Shown here: positions 51,190-62,800 of the stretch, one piece after another
Layout: each line of letters begins with the position of its first letter
Position numbering within the stretch: the first letter of the stretch is position 1
Assembly: GCA_030220185.1 (NCBI GenBank)
Contig: JASPKZ010004571.1
Location: 596,757 to 660,756, forward strand
DNA: 64,000 nucleotides
Direction: 5' to 3'
DNA from: Diploptera punctata
Taxonomy: Eukaryota; Arthropoda; Insecta; Blattodea; Blaberidae
Position numbers and translations under genes: made by a program
Notes under the pieces: model-generated
What the model saw: only the letters and a program-made list of their open reading frames with translations
What the model was told of the DNA's origin: nothing
Database searches by the model: none

Positions 51190-51850
51190 TGGTGTAGATA
51201 GCTAGTCTTTTAATGGCAGTTAGGGCCCCTTTTAAGGGGTGAAAACGGTCTTGGTTCTGACCGAGGCCATGTAGCAGCCTTCCATCGTTGGAAAACAACA
51301 AACATCGTGGGAGATATCCTCAACAAATAGTAGGAAAAAAAAAAGAAAAAACCACAGACAACCATGCACAGCAGTACATTGCGCGTACGAGTGTCAGTGC
51401 TTCTGGTTTAATGCTGCTAATGCCCAGGTTAAAACAGAGCTAAACCAAATCCAGATTATGGAATGAAATAATTCTGTTTTCTGGATCTAACAATTTGGCT
51501 GGTCTGGTACTTGCAGACCTCGCTGACACTCAGGGAAAAGATCTGAGCACTGAACGAGTACTGACATAGCAAAGGGTGTTCCCCCCTGACGCTATGTCTC
51601 TGCGAGTATGGTGCTAGGAGCTTCGTAGATATGATGTTGCAAGCATCTGGTCTGCGCACTAAACAGCACTGATGAAGTCCAGGCAAGTCCCCCCCTGAAC
51701 TACATCTCTGCGCACCTGCTGCTATGATCATTGAAATGATGCTGCAATCATCATGATCTGTGCACAGACTAGGACAGATGTAGTCCACCAGGTAAGTCCC
51801 CACCTGACCCACGTCTCTCCTGGTCTGCTGCAAGGATCTTTGTTGTTACG
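51190..51850 (-). repeat. Three-copy repeat of about 113 bp with an open frame
   Basis: From about 51535 to 51835 three diverged units repeat ATCTG-GCAC, an AGTCC..AAG..CCCCCCTGA block, CTCTGCG and ATGATG(C)TGCAA. On the - strand the frame 51833-51456 (125 codons) translates them as a repeat with DVGQVGTYLVDYICPSLCTD, then SSGGDLPGLHQCCLVRRPD, then VRGEHPLLCQYSFSAQ; each has a C near the end followed by CxIIS in the first two. I do not recognise the family. It may be coding remnant or only a minisatellite. Confidence 0.55.
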
Positions 51851-52264
51851 ATATTGCATTTCAGGCATCATTTGTCGGCCAGAGTGTAAGTTTAGGTAGG
51901 GTTTATGTTTAAGAAGTCGACAATGATGCTGGCTCTATCACTCCTATCTGTGCTTATGTGCAGGATGGTCTGTGGTTTCGCAAGGCATGGCTATATAGCT
52001 GCGTCTTGCATAAAAAGAGGACGATGCATTATGCATCTTCCTCAAACCACATTCATATACTAATATGTTGTTTGCTTTTTGTTTCAGGTCACCAGTTACT
52101 GCAGCTCTACAAGAAGGGATTAGATTGTCATTTATTTTGCTCAAAAACATGTCTCTCATAATTCGTTACATTAATCATTTTGTTTTATTTTTTACAGAAT
52201 TCACATTATGGCTCATCAGAGAACATCACTCCTCTTGGAAACATAGGGCTTTTGTCAAAGCAAA
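51851..52264. other. Stretch with nothing recognised
   Basis: Short overlapping frames; an imperfect inverted piece (GATGCATTATGCATC at 52022) is a local palindrome. Confidence 0.4.
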
Positions 52265-53110
52265 CCACTGAACTCCGTTTCTTGCCAAATTTCTGGCTTC
52301 ATTCCAAATTTTTCCTTGTTTAATTCACTTATAGAGCTGCACCATATAATTTTTGGTCTTCTGCTTTTTCTAGGCAATCTCTGCAGATTCTCAGAGTTCT
52401 CTTCTGCACACTGTCTAGTTGTATTCTGAGTGTGCCCAATCCATTTTCATTTGCGATATTTAATCATCTTTCAGATCTCAACTGTGATATCTTCCATAAT
52501 TCCTCATTTGATGTGGTTTTTGGCCACCAGATTCTCAAAATAAATCTCAGGCATCTGTTTATACATACTTGCAATTTTATATATAATATGATTATTCCAT
52601 TTTAAGTCTCACATCCATATAGCAATACACTTTTCACATTGCTATTGAACATTTTTAATTTAGTTCTGATTTAGATTTGTTTAGATCTCCATATGGGTGA
52701 TAATTGTGAGAATACAAGCTTCTGATTTTCTAATTCTAGCCTTAATATCTTCCTCAGATCATCTTTCTATAACATATTTCCAAAATTATGGAATTTGGCT
52801 ATCTCTTCTATTTCATTACCAGTGATCTGCAATCACATTTCTGTTACATTATTTACTCTCATTATTTTGGTTTTTTTGTTTATTCAGGCACAGTTGAGCT
52901 GCCTTCTCCAGAACTCTTAATTTGCTTTCGATGCCAGAGAATCTGGATACCAATAAACAAACATCGCCAGCATATTCTAGATCTTCAAGTCTACTGTTCA
53001 GATCTTTTTGAATCCTTCTACATCTTTGGTTAAATGCATTTGGTATTATCTCATCTAAGACCAGTATAAATAACAATGGTGACAGCAAACAACCTTGTTC
53101 TACTCCACTG
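52265..53110 (-). pseudogene. Non-LTR reverse transcriptase, C-terminal half, family F
   Basis: On the - strand: LSPLLFILVLDEIIPNAFNQ, RIQKDLNSRLEDLEYAGDVC, LLVSRFSGIESKLRVLEKAA, EEDIKARIRKSEA, then a broken part and KWIGHTQNTTRQCAEENSEN, SRRPKIIW. The catalytic YADD is YAGD here. Wording such as LNSRLEDLDYADDVCLL is typical of a widespread insect/invertebrate non-LTR RT type. Many stops. Confidence 0.83.
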
Positions 53111-53119
53111 TGACAGGAA

Positions 53120-53790
53120 AAGATTCAGATAGTCTGCCCTAGTGTGATGTACAACATACATAGTTTTCATACATATTGTAGAATGCAGCCTTTCATGGCA
53201 GATATTCATGGCATTAGAAGATTCTGGGCTATAAAGCCATGGTGTTTCACCCTCCACTATGGAGGGCATCTTCAGTGTTGAGTTCTTCTATGTTGTGTTC
53301 CCTGGTTGGAAGCTCAGCCGTGTATGAGTAACAGACTATTGGAACCTGGTATTTATACTTGTGCCAGTTGGTAAATGGCTGAATGAAGTCAAAGCTGACT
53401 GGATGGCCATCTGTTTTTTTTCCCTTATCTTCACTATTAAGTCGGCTTATATGCCTGTGACTTAATTCATGATACCAGGCTTTAGCCAGTTTTATAACTT
53501 CATCTTTTCAATTGAAATTGTCCTTATGTTTATAAATTCCTATGCCCTCTCTATATTGTCTATGAAATTAATTGGATGTTGTGGCTAAATCCTGAGTATC
53601 CTCATAGAGAATCTGACATTTTCCATAAAAATGTGCTCTGCTAGAGCCAATTTTTCTGTTTCTCCTGGTCTGCAGTTTCTTCTATGTTCTGACAAACATG
53701 TGGCTATGCTTCTTTTCATAGTTCGTATATATGTTTTGTCACATAAACATGGAAGCAGATATGTCGCAAGTGGAGATATATACTTCTAAT
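53120..53790 (-). pseudogene. Penelope-like element 3' end
   Basis: On the - strand: YLPCLCDKTYIRTMKRSIAT, CLSEHRRNCRPGETEKLALA, EHIFMENVRFSMRILRI is a GIY-YIG domain with YIG changed to YIR, and the first half (GIY) is lost. About 500 bases on, after stops, come the frame SIVEGETPWLYSPESSNAMN and the hairpin motif (53244-53275). It borders the minisatellite. Confidence 0.78.
53244..53275 (-). ncRNA. Hammerhead-like hairpin motif, copy near the minisatellite
   Basis: CTGAAGAT, stem GCCCTCCA, short loop, stem TGGAGGGT, GAAAC. Longest stem of all copies (7 pairs plus a G-U). Same strand as the Penelope ORF that precedes it. Confidence 0.55.
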
Positions 53791-53841
53791 AAGAGTAATA
53801 ATCTTTTCTGACATTCCAATTTATGTCAACTTTTTCCATAT

Positions 53842-56800
53842 TTCTTGTCTTTTCATAGGCAAAAGTTCTTGTCTTTTCATAGACAAAAGTTCTCGTCTTT
53901 TCATAGACAAAAGTTCTCGTCTTTTCATAGACAAAAGTTCTCGTCTTTTCATAGACAAAAGTTCTCGTCTTTTCATAGACAAAAGTTCTTGTCTTTTCAT
54001 AGACAAAAGTTCTCGTCTTTTCATAGACAAAAGTTCTCGTCTTTTCATAGACAAAAGTTCTCGTCTTTTCATAGACAAAAGTTCTCGTCTTTTCATAGAC
54101 AAAAGTTCTCGTCTTTTCATAGACAAAAAGTTCTCGTCTTTTCATAGACAAAAGTTCTCGTCTTTTCATAGACAAAAGTTCTCGTCTTTTCATAGACAAA
54201 AGTTCTCGTCTTTTCATAGACAAAAGTTCTCGTCTTTTCATAGACAAAAGTTCTCGTCTTTTCATAGACAAAAGTTCTCGTCTTTTCATAGACAAAAGTT
54301 CTCGTCTTTTCATAGACAAAAGTTCTCGTCTTTTCATAGACAAAAGTTCTCGTCTTTTCATAGACAAAAGTTCTCGTCTTTTCATAGACAAAAGTTCTCG
54401 TCTTTTCATAGACAAAAGTTCTCGTCTTTTCATAGACAAAAGTTCTCGTCTTTTCATAGACAAAAGTTCTCGTCTTTTCATAGACAAAAGTTCTCGTCTT
54501 TTCATAGACAAAAGTTCTCGTCTTTTCATAGACAAAAGTTCTCGTCTTTTCATAGACAAAAGTTCTCGTCTTTTCATAGACAAAAGTTCTCGTCTTTTCA
54601 TAGACAAAAGTTCTCGTCTTTTCATAGACAAAAGTTCTCGTCTTTTCATAGACAAAAGTTCTCGTCTTTTCATAGACAAAAGTTCTCGTCTTTTCATAGA
54701 CAAAAGTTCTCGTCTTTTCATAGACAAAAGTTCTCGTCTTTTCATAGACAAAAGTTCTCGTCTTTTCATAGACAAAAGTTCTCGTCTTTTCATAGACAAA
54801 AGTTCTCGTCTTTTCATAGACAAAAGTTCTCGTCTTTTCATAGACAAAAGTTCTCGTCTTTTCATAGACAAAAGTTCTCGTCTTTTCATAGACAAAAGTT
54901 CTCGTCTTTTCATAGACAAAAGTTCTCGTCTTTTCATAGACAAAAGTTCTCGTCTTTTCATAGACAAAAGTTCTCGTCTTTTCATAGACAAAAGTTCTCG
55001 TCTTTTCATAGACAAAAGTTCTCGTCTTTTCATAGACAAAAGTTCTCGTCTTTTCATAGACAAAAGTTCTCGTCTTTTCATAGACAAAAGTTCTCGTCTT
55101 TTCATAGACAAAAGTTCTCGTCTTTTCATAGACAAAAGTTCTCGTCTTTTCATAGACAAAAGTTCTCGTCTTTTCATAGACAAAAGTTCTCGTCTTTTCA
55201 TAGACAAAAGTTCTCGTCTTTTCATAGACAAAAGTTCTCGTCTTTTCATAGACAAAAGTTCTCGTCTTTTCATAGACAAAAGTTCTCGTCTTTTCATAGA
55301 CAAAAGTTCTCGTCTTTTCATAGACAAAAGTTCTCGTCTTTTCATAGACAAAAGTTCTCGTCTTTTCATAGACAAAAGTTCTCGTCTTTTCATAGACAAA
55401 AGTTCTCGTCTTTTCATAGACAAAAGTTCTCGTCTTTTCATAGACAAAAGTTCTCGTCTTTTCATAGACAAAAGTTCTCGTCTTTTCATAGACAAAAGTT
55501 CTCGTCTTTTCATAGACAAAAGTTCTCGTCTTTTCATAGACAAAAGTTCTCGTCTTTTCATAGACAAAAGTTCTCGTCTTTTCATAGACAAAAGTTCTCG
55601 TCTTTTCATAGACAAAAGTTCTCGTCTTTTCATAGACAAAAGTTCTCGTCTTTTCATAGACAAAAGTTCTCGTCTTTTCATAGACAAAGTTCTCGTCTTT
55701 TCATAGACAAAAGTTCTCGTCTTTTCATAGACAAAAGTTCTCGTCTTTTCATAGACAAAAGTTCTCGTCTTTTCATAGACAAAAGTTCTCGTCTTTTCAT
55801 AGACAAAAGTTCTCGTCTTTTCATAGACAAAAGTTCTCGTCTTTTCATAGACAAAAGTTCTCGTCTTTTCATAGACAAAAGTTCTCGTCTTTTCATAGAC
55901 AAAAGTTCTCGTCTTTTCATAGACAAAAGTTCTCGTCTTTTCATAGACAAAAGTTCTCGTCTTTTCATAGACAAAAGTTCTCGTCTTTTCATAGACAAAA
56001 GTTCTCGTCTTTTCATAGACAAAAGTTCTCGTCTTTTCATAGACAAAAGTTCTCGTCTTTTCATAGACAAAAGTTCTCGTCTTTTCATAGACAAAAGTTC
56101 TCGTCTTTTCATAGACAAAAGTTCTCGTCTTTTCATAGACAAAAGTTCTCGTCTTTTCATAGACAAAAGTTCTCGTCTTTTCATAGACAAAAGTTCTCGT
56201 CTTTTCATAGACAAAAGTTCTCGTCTTTTCATAGACAAAAGTTCTCGTCTTTTCATAGACAAAAGTTCTCGTCTTTTTCATAGACAAAAGTTCTCGTCTT
56301 TTCATAGACAAAAGTTCTCGTCTTTTCATAGACAAAAGTTCTCGTCTTTTCATAGACAAAAGTTCTCGTCTTTTCATAGACAAAAGTTCTCGTCTTTTCA
56401 TAGACAAAAGTTCTCGTCTTTTCATAGACAAAAGTTCTCGTCTTTTCATAGACAAAAGTTCTCGTCTTTTCATAGACAAAAGTTCTCGTCTTTTCATAGA
56501 CAAAAGTTCTCGTCTTTTCATAGACAAAAGTTCTCGTCTTTTCATAGACAAAAGTTCTCGTCTTTTCATAGACAAAAGTTCTCGTCTTTTCATAGACAAA
56601 AGTTCTCGTCTTTTCATAGACAAAAGTTCTCGTCTTTTCATAGACAAAAGTTCTCGTCTTTTCATAGACAAAGTTCTCGTCTTTTCATAGACAAAAGTTC
56701 TCGTCTTTTCATAGACAAAAGTTCTCGTCTTTTCATAGACAAAAGTTCTCGTCTTTTCATAGACAAAAGTTCTCGTCTTTTCATAGACAAAAGTTCTCGT

Positions 56801-59800
56801 CTTTTCATAGACAAAAGTTCTCGTCTTTTCATAGACAAAAGTTCTCGTCTTTTCATAGACAAAAGTTCTCGTCTTTTCATAGACAAAAGTTCTCGTCTTT
56901 TCATAGACAAAAGTTCTCGTCTTTTCATAGACAAAAGTTCTCGTCTTTTCATAGACAAAAGTTCTCGTCTTTTCATAGACAAAAGTTCTCGTCTTTTCAT
57001 AGACAAAAGTTCTCGTCTTTTCATAGACAAAAGTTCTCGTCTTTTCATAGACAAAAGTTCTCGTCTTTTCATAGACAAAAGTTCTCGTCTTTTCATAGAC
57101 AAAAGTTCTCGTCTTTTCATAGACAAAAGTTCTCGTCTTTTCATAGACAAAAGTTCTCGTCTTTTCATAGACAAAAGTTCTCGTCTTTTCATGGACAAAA
57201 GTTCTCGTCTTTTCATGGACAAAAGTTCTCGTCTTTTCATGGACAAAAGTTCTCGTCTTTTCATGGACAAAAGTTCTCGTCTTTTCATGGACAAAAGTTC
57301 TCGTCTTTTCATGGACAAAAGTTCTCGTCTTTTCATGGGACAAAAGTTCTCGTCTTTTCATGGACAAAAGTTCTCGTCTTTTCATGGACAAAAGTTTCGT
57401 CTTTTCATGGACAAAAGTTCTCGTCTTTTCATAGACAAAAGTTCTCGTCTTTTCATAGACAAAAGTTCTCGTCTTTTCATAGACAAAAGTTCTCGTCTTT
57501 TCATAGACAAAAGTTCTCGTCTTTTCATGGACAAAAGTTCTCGTCTTTTCATGGACAAAAGTTCTCGTCTTTTCATGGACAAAAGTTCTCGTCTTTTCAT
57601 GGACAAAAGTTCTCGTCTTTTCATAGACAAAAGTTCTCGTCTTTTCATAGACAAAAGTTCTCGTCTTTTCATAGACAAAAGTTCTCGTCTTTTCATAGAC
57701 AAAAGTTCTCGTCTTTTCATAGACAAAAGTTCTCGTCTTTTCATAGACAAAAGTTCTCGTCTTTTCATAGACAAAAGTTCTCGTCTTTTCATAGACAAAA
57801 GTTCTCGTCTTTTCATAGACAAAAGTTCTCGTCTTTTCATAGACAAAAGTTCTCGTCTTTTCATAGACAAAAGTTCTCGTCTTTTCATAGACAAAAGTTC
57901 TCGTCTTTTCATAGACAAAAGTTCTCGTCTTTTCATAGACAAAAGTTCTCGTCTTTTCATAGACAAAAGTTCTCGTCTTTTCATAGACAAAAGTTCTCGT
58001 CTTTTCATAGACAAAAGTTCTCGTCTTTTCATAGACAAAAGTTCTCGTCTTTTCATAGACAAAAGTTCTCGTCTTTTCATAGACAAAAGTTCTCGTCTTT
58101 TCATAGACAAAAGTTCTCGTCTTTTCATAGACAAAAGTTCTCGTCTTTTCATAGACAAAAGTTCTCGTCTTTTCATAGACAAAAGTTTCTCGTCTTTCAT
58201 AGACAAAAGTTCTCGTCTTTTCATAGACAAAAGTTCTCGTCTTTTCATAGACAAAAGTTCTCGTTTTTCATAGACAAAAGTTCTCGTCTTTTCTAGACAA
58301 AAGTTCTCGTCTTTTCATAGACAAAAGTTCTCGTCTTTTCATAGACAAAAGTTCTCGTCTTTTCATAGACAAAAGTTCTCGTCTTTTCATAGACAAAAGT
58401 TCTCGTCTTTTCATAGACAAAAGTTCTCGTCTTTTTCATAGACAAAAGTTCTCGTCTTTTCATAGACAAAAGTTCTCGTCTTTTCATAGACAAAAGTTCT
58501 TGTCTTTTCATAGACAAAAGTTCTCGTCTTTTCATAGACAAAAGTTTCTCGTCTTTCATAGACAAAAGTTCTCGGTCGTTTCATAGACAAAAGTTCTCGT
58601 CTTTTCATAGACAAAAGTTCTCGTCTTTTCATAGACAAAAGTTCTCGTCTTTTCATAGACAAAAGTTCTCGTCTTTTCATAGACAAAAGTTTTCGTCTTT
58701 TCATAGACAAAAAGTTCTCGTCTTTTCATAGCCAAAAAAGTTCTCGTCTTTTCATAGACAAAAGTTCTCGTCTTTTCATAGACAAAAGTTCTCGTCTGTT
58801 CATAGACAAAAGTTCTCGTCTTTTCATAGACAAAAGTTCTCGTCTTTTCATAGACAAAAGTTCTCGTCTTTTCATAGACAAAAGTTCTCGTCTTTTCATA
58901 GACAAAAGTTCTCGTCTTTTCATAGACAAAAGTTTCGTTCTTTTCATAGACAAAAGTTCTCGTCTTTTCATAGACAAAAGTTCTCGTCTTTTCATAGACA
59001 AAAGTTCTCGTCTTTCATAGACAAAAGTTCTCGTCTTTTCATAGACAAAAGTTATCGTCTTTTCATAGACAAAAGTTCTCGTCTTTTCATAGACAAAAGT
59101 TCTCGTCTTTTCATAGACAAAAGTTCTCGTCTTTTCATAGACAAAAGTTCTCGTCTTTCATAGACAAAAGTTCTCGTCTTTTTCATAGACAAAAGTTCTC
59201 GTCTTTTCATAGACAAAAGTTCTCGTCTTTTCATAGACAAAAAGTTCTCGTCTTTCATAGACAAAAGGTTCTCGTCTTTTCATAGACAAAAGTTCTGTCT
59301 TTTCAGGGACAAAAGTTTCGTCTTTTCATGGACAAAAAAGTTCTCGTCTTTTCATGGACAAAAGATTCTCGTCTTTTCATGGACAAAAGTTCTCGTCTTT
59401 TCATGGACAAAAGTTCTCGTCTTTTCATGGACAAAAGTTTCTCGTCTTTTCATGGACAAAAGTTCTCGTCTTTTCATGGACAAAAGTTCTCGTCTTTTCA
59501 TGGACAAAAGGTTCTCGTCTTTTCCATGGACAAAAGTTCTCGTCTTTTCATGGACAAAAGTTCTCGTCTTTTCATGGACAAAAGTTCTCGTCTTTTCATG
59601 GACAAAAGTTCTCGTCTTTTCATGGACAAAAGTTATCGTCTTGTCATGGGACAAAAGTTCTTGTCCTTTTCATGGACAAAAGTTTTTCGTCTTTTCATGG
59701 ACACAAAAGTTATTCTTCTTTTTCATGGACAAAAGTTATTGTCTTTCATGGACAAAAGTTATGGTCTTTTCATGGACAAAAGTTCTTGTCTTTTCATGGA

Positions 59801-62800
59801 CAAAAGTTCTTGTACTTTTCATGGACAAAAGTTATTGTCTTTTCATGACAAAAGTTATTGTCCTTTCATGGACAAAAGTATTTTTGTCTTGTCATGGACA
59901 AAAGTTATTTCTCTTTTCATGGACAAAAGTTCTCGTCTTTTCATGGACAAAAGTTATTGTCTTTTTCATGGACAAAAGTTATTGTCTTGTCATGGACAAA
60001 AGTTATTGTCTTTTCATGGACAAAATTGGTCTTGTCTTTTCATGGACAAAAGTTCTTGTCTTTTCATGGACAAAAGTTTTGTCTTTACACGGACAAAAGT
60101 TTTGTCTTTTCACGGACAAAAGTTATTGTCTTTTCATGGGACAAAAGTTCTTGTCTTTTCACGGACAAACGGTATTGTATTTTCATGGCCAAAGTTATTG
60201 TCTTTCATGGGTCGGTCTTTTTTGTCTTTTCATGGCAACTGGTTGTTCTTTTTCATGGACAAAAGTCTTGTCTTTTTTCATGGCCAAAAGTTTTTCTTTT
60301 TCTGGACAAAAGTTTTCTTTTCATGGACCAAATGTTGTCTTTTCATGGAAAAAAGTTCTTGTCTTTTCATGGACAAAAGTTCTTGTCTTTCATGGACAAT
60401 GTTCTTGCTTTTCATGGACAAATGTTTCTTGTCTTTTCATGGACAAATGTCTTGTCTTTTATGGACAAATGTTCTGTCTTTCATGGACAAAGTTATGTTT
60501 TTCATGGACAAAAGTGTTGTCTTTTCATGGACAAAGTTCTTGTCTTTTCATGACACAATTTCTTGTCTTTTCAGGACAAAAGTTCTTGTTTTCAGGACAA
60601 AAGTTCTTTTCTTTTCATGGACAAAATTTGGTCTTTTCATGGACACAAATCTTTCTTTCATGGACCGAAGTTCTTGCTTTCAGGACAAAGTTCTTGTCTT
60701 TTCAGGACAAAATTTCTTGTCTTTTCATGACAAAGTTTTGTCTTGTCATGTACAAAAGTTTTGTCTTTTTCATGACAAAATTGTCTTTTCAGGACAAAAG
60801 TTTTGTCTTTTCATGACAGAGTTTTGTCTTTCAGGACAAAGTTCTTGTCTTTCATGGAAAAAGGTTTCTTGTCTTTTCCTGACAAGAGTTTTGTCTTTCA
60901 TTGACAAGAGTTCTTTCTTTTCATGACAAAAGTTCTTGTTTTTTCATGGACAAGAGTTCTTGTCTTTTCATGGACAAGGTTATTGTCTTTTCATGGCAAA
61001 AGTTCTTTTTTTCATGGACAGAGGTTTTGTCTTTTTCAGGACAAGAGTTCTTGTCTTTCATGGACAAGAGTTCTGTCTTTCATGGCAAGCGTTTGTCTTT
61101 CATTGGACAAGCGTTCTTGTCTTTTCTCGGACAAGATTCTTGTCTTTGTCGGCCAAGAGTTATTGTCTTTTCTGGACAAGAGTTCTTGTCTTTTTTCAGG
61201 ACAAATCTTGTCTTTTCATGGACAGAGTCTTGTCTTTTCATGACAAGAGTTTTGTCTTTTCATGGACAAGGTTATTGTCTTTTCATGGACAAGAGTTTGT
61301 CTTTTCACGGACACGAGTTCTTGCTTTTCACGGACAGAGTTTCTTGTCTTTCACGGACAAGAGTTCTTTCTTTTCACGGACAAGGGTTTTGTCTTTCACG
61401 GACAAGAGTTCTTGTCTTTTCACGGACAAAGTTCTGTCTTTTTCACGGCAAGAGTTTTGTCTTTTCACGGACAGAGTTCTTTTTTTCACGGCAAAATTTT
61501 TTGTCTTTTCACTGACAAAATTGTTTTCTTTTCCCCGACAAATTGTTGTCTTGTCACGGACAAAGTTCTTGTCTTTTCACGGACAATTTGTTGTCTTTTC
61601 TTTCACGGACAAATTTTGTCTTTTCACGGAAATAGGTTTTGTCTTTTACGACAAGAGTTCTTGTTTTTACGGACAGAGTTTTTGTCTTTTCACGGACAAG
61701 AGTTCTTTTCTTTTCCGGACAAAGTTCTGTTTTTCACGGACAAGAGTTCTTGTCTTTTCACGGACAAAAGTTCTTGTCTTTCACGACACGGTCTTGTCTT
61801 TTCAGGAAAGAGTTCTTTCTTTCACGGACAAGAGTTCTTGTTCTTTTCACTGACAAAGTTTTGTTTTCACGACAAGATTCTTGTCTTTTGTCTTCAAGAG
61901 TTTCTTGTCTTTTCTCGGACAAGAGTTTCTGTTTTTCACTGACAAAGTTTTGTCTTTTCACGGACAAGAGTTTTGTCTTTTCACGGGCAAGAGTTCTTGT
62001 CTTTTCACGGACAAGATTCTTGTCTTTTACGTACAAGAGTTTTGTCTTTTCACGGCCAGATTCTGTCTTTTCCGGACAGAGTCTTGTCTTTTCACGGACA
62101 AGAGTTTTGCCTTTCACGGACAAGAGTTCTGTCTTTTCAGGACATGGTTCTTTTCTTTTCACGGGCAAGAGTTCTTGTCTTTTCACGGACAAGTTTCTTG
62201 TGTTTTCACGACCGAGTTCTGTCTTTTTCACGGACAAGATCTTGTCTTTTCAGGACACTAGTTCTTTCTTTTCACGACACAATTCTTGTCTTTTCACGGA
62301 CAAAATTCTTGTCTTTTCCGGACAACGTTCTTGTCTTTTTCACGGACGTTATTTTCTTTTCACGGACAAGTTATTGTCTTTTCACTGACGTAAGTATGTT
62401 TTTTTCACGACAAATTATTGTCTTTTCACGGAAAAAGTTATTGTCGTTCACGACCAAGTTCTTTTCTTTCACGGACAAAAGTTTTTGTGTTTTCACGGCA
62501 AAAGTTCTTGTCTTTTCTGACAAAATTCTTGTCTTTTTCCGGACAAAGTTCTTTCTTTTCACGGAAAAAGTTCTTGTCTTTCCGGAAACGGTTCTTGTCT
62601 TTTCACGGACAAAGTTCTGTCTTTCAACGGACAAAGTTCTTGTCTTTTTCGGACAAAATTTCTTTCTTTTCATGGACAAAATTCTTGTCTTTTTCGACAA
62701 ATTTCTTGTCTTTTCATGGACAAAAGTTCTGTCTTTTCATGGACAAAAGTTCTTGTCTTTTCATGGCCAAAATTTTGTCTTTTCATGGACAAATGTTTCT

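Noticed and set aside
53786..57391. Single open frame of 1201 codons and the other long frames up to 63999
   Set aside because: They follow from the 24-base period of the minisatellite, are open in several frames on both strands, and start or end with array phase changes. No gene features.
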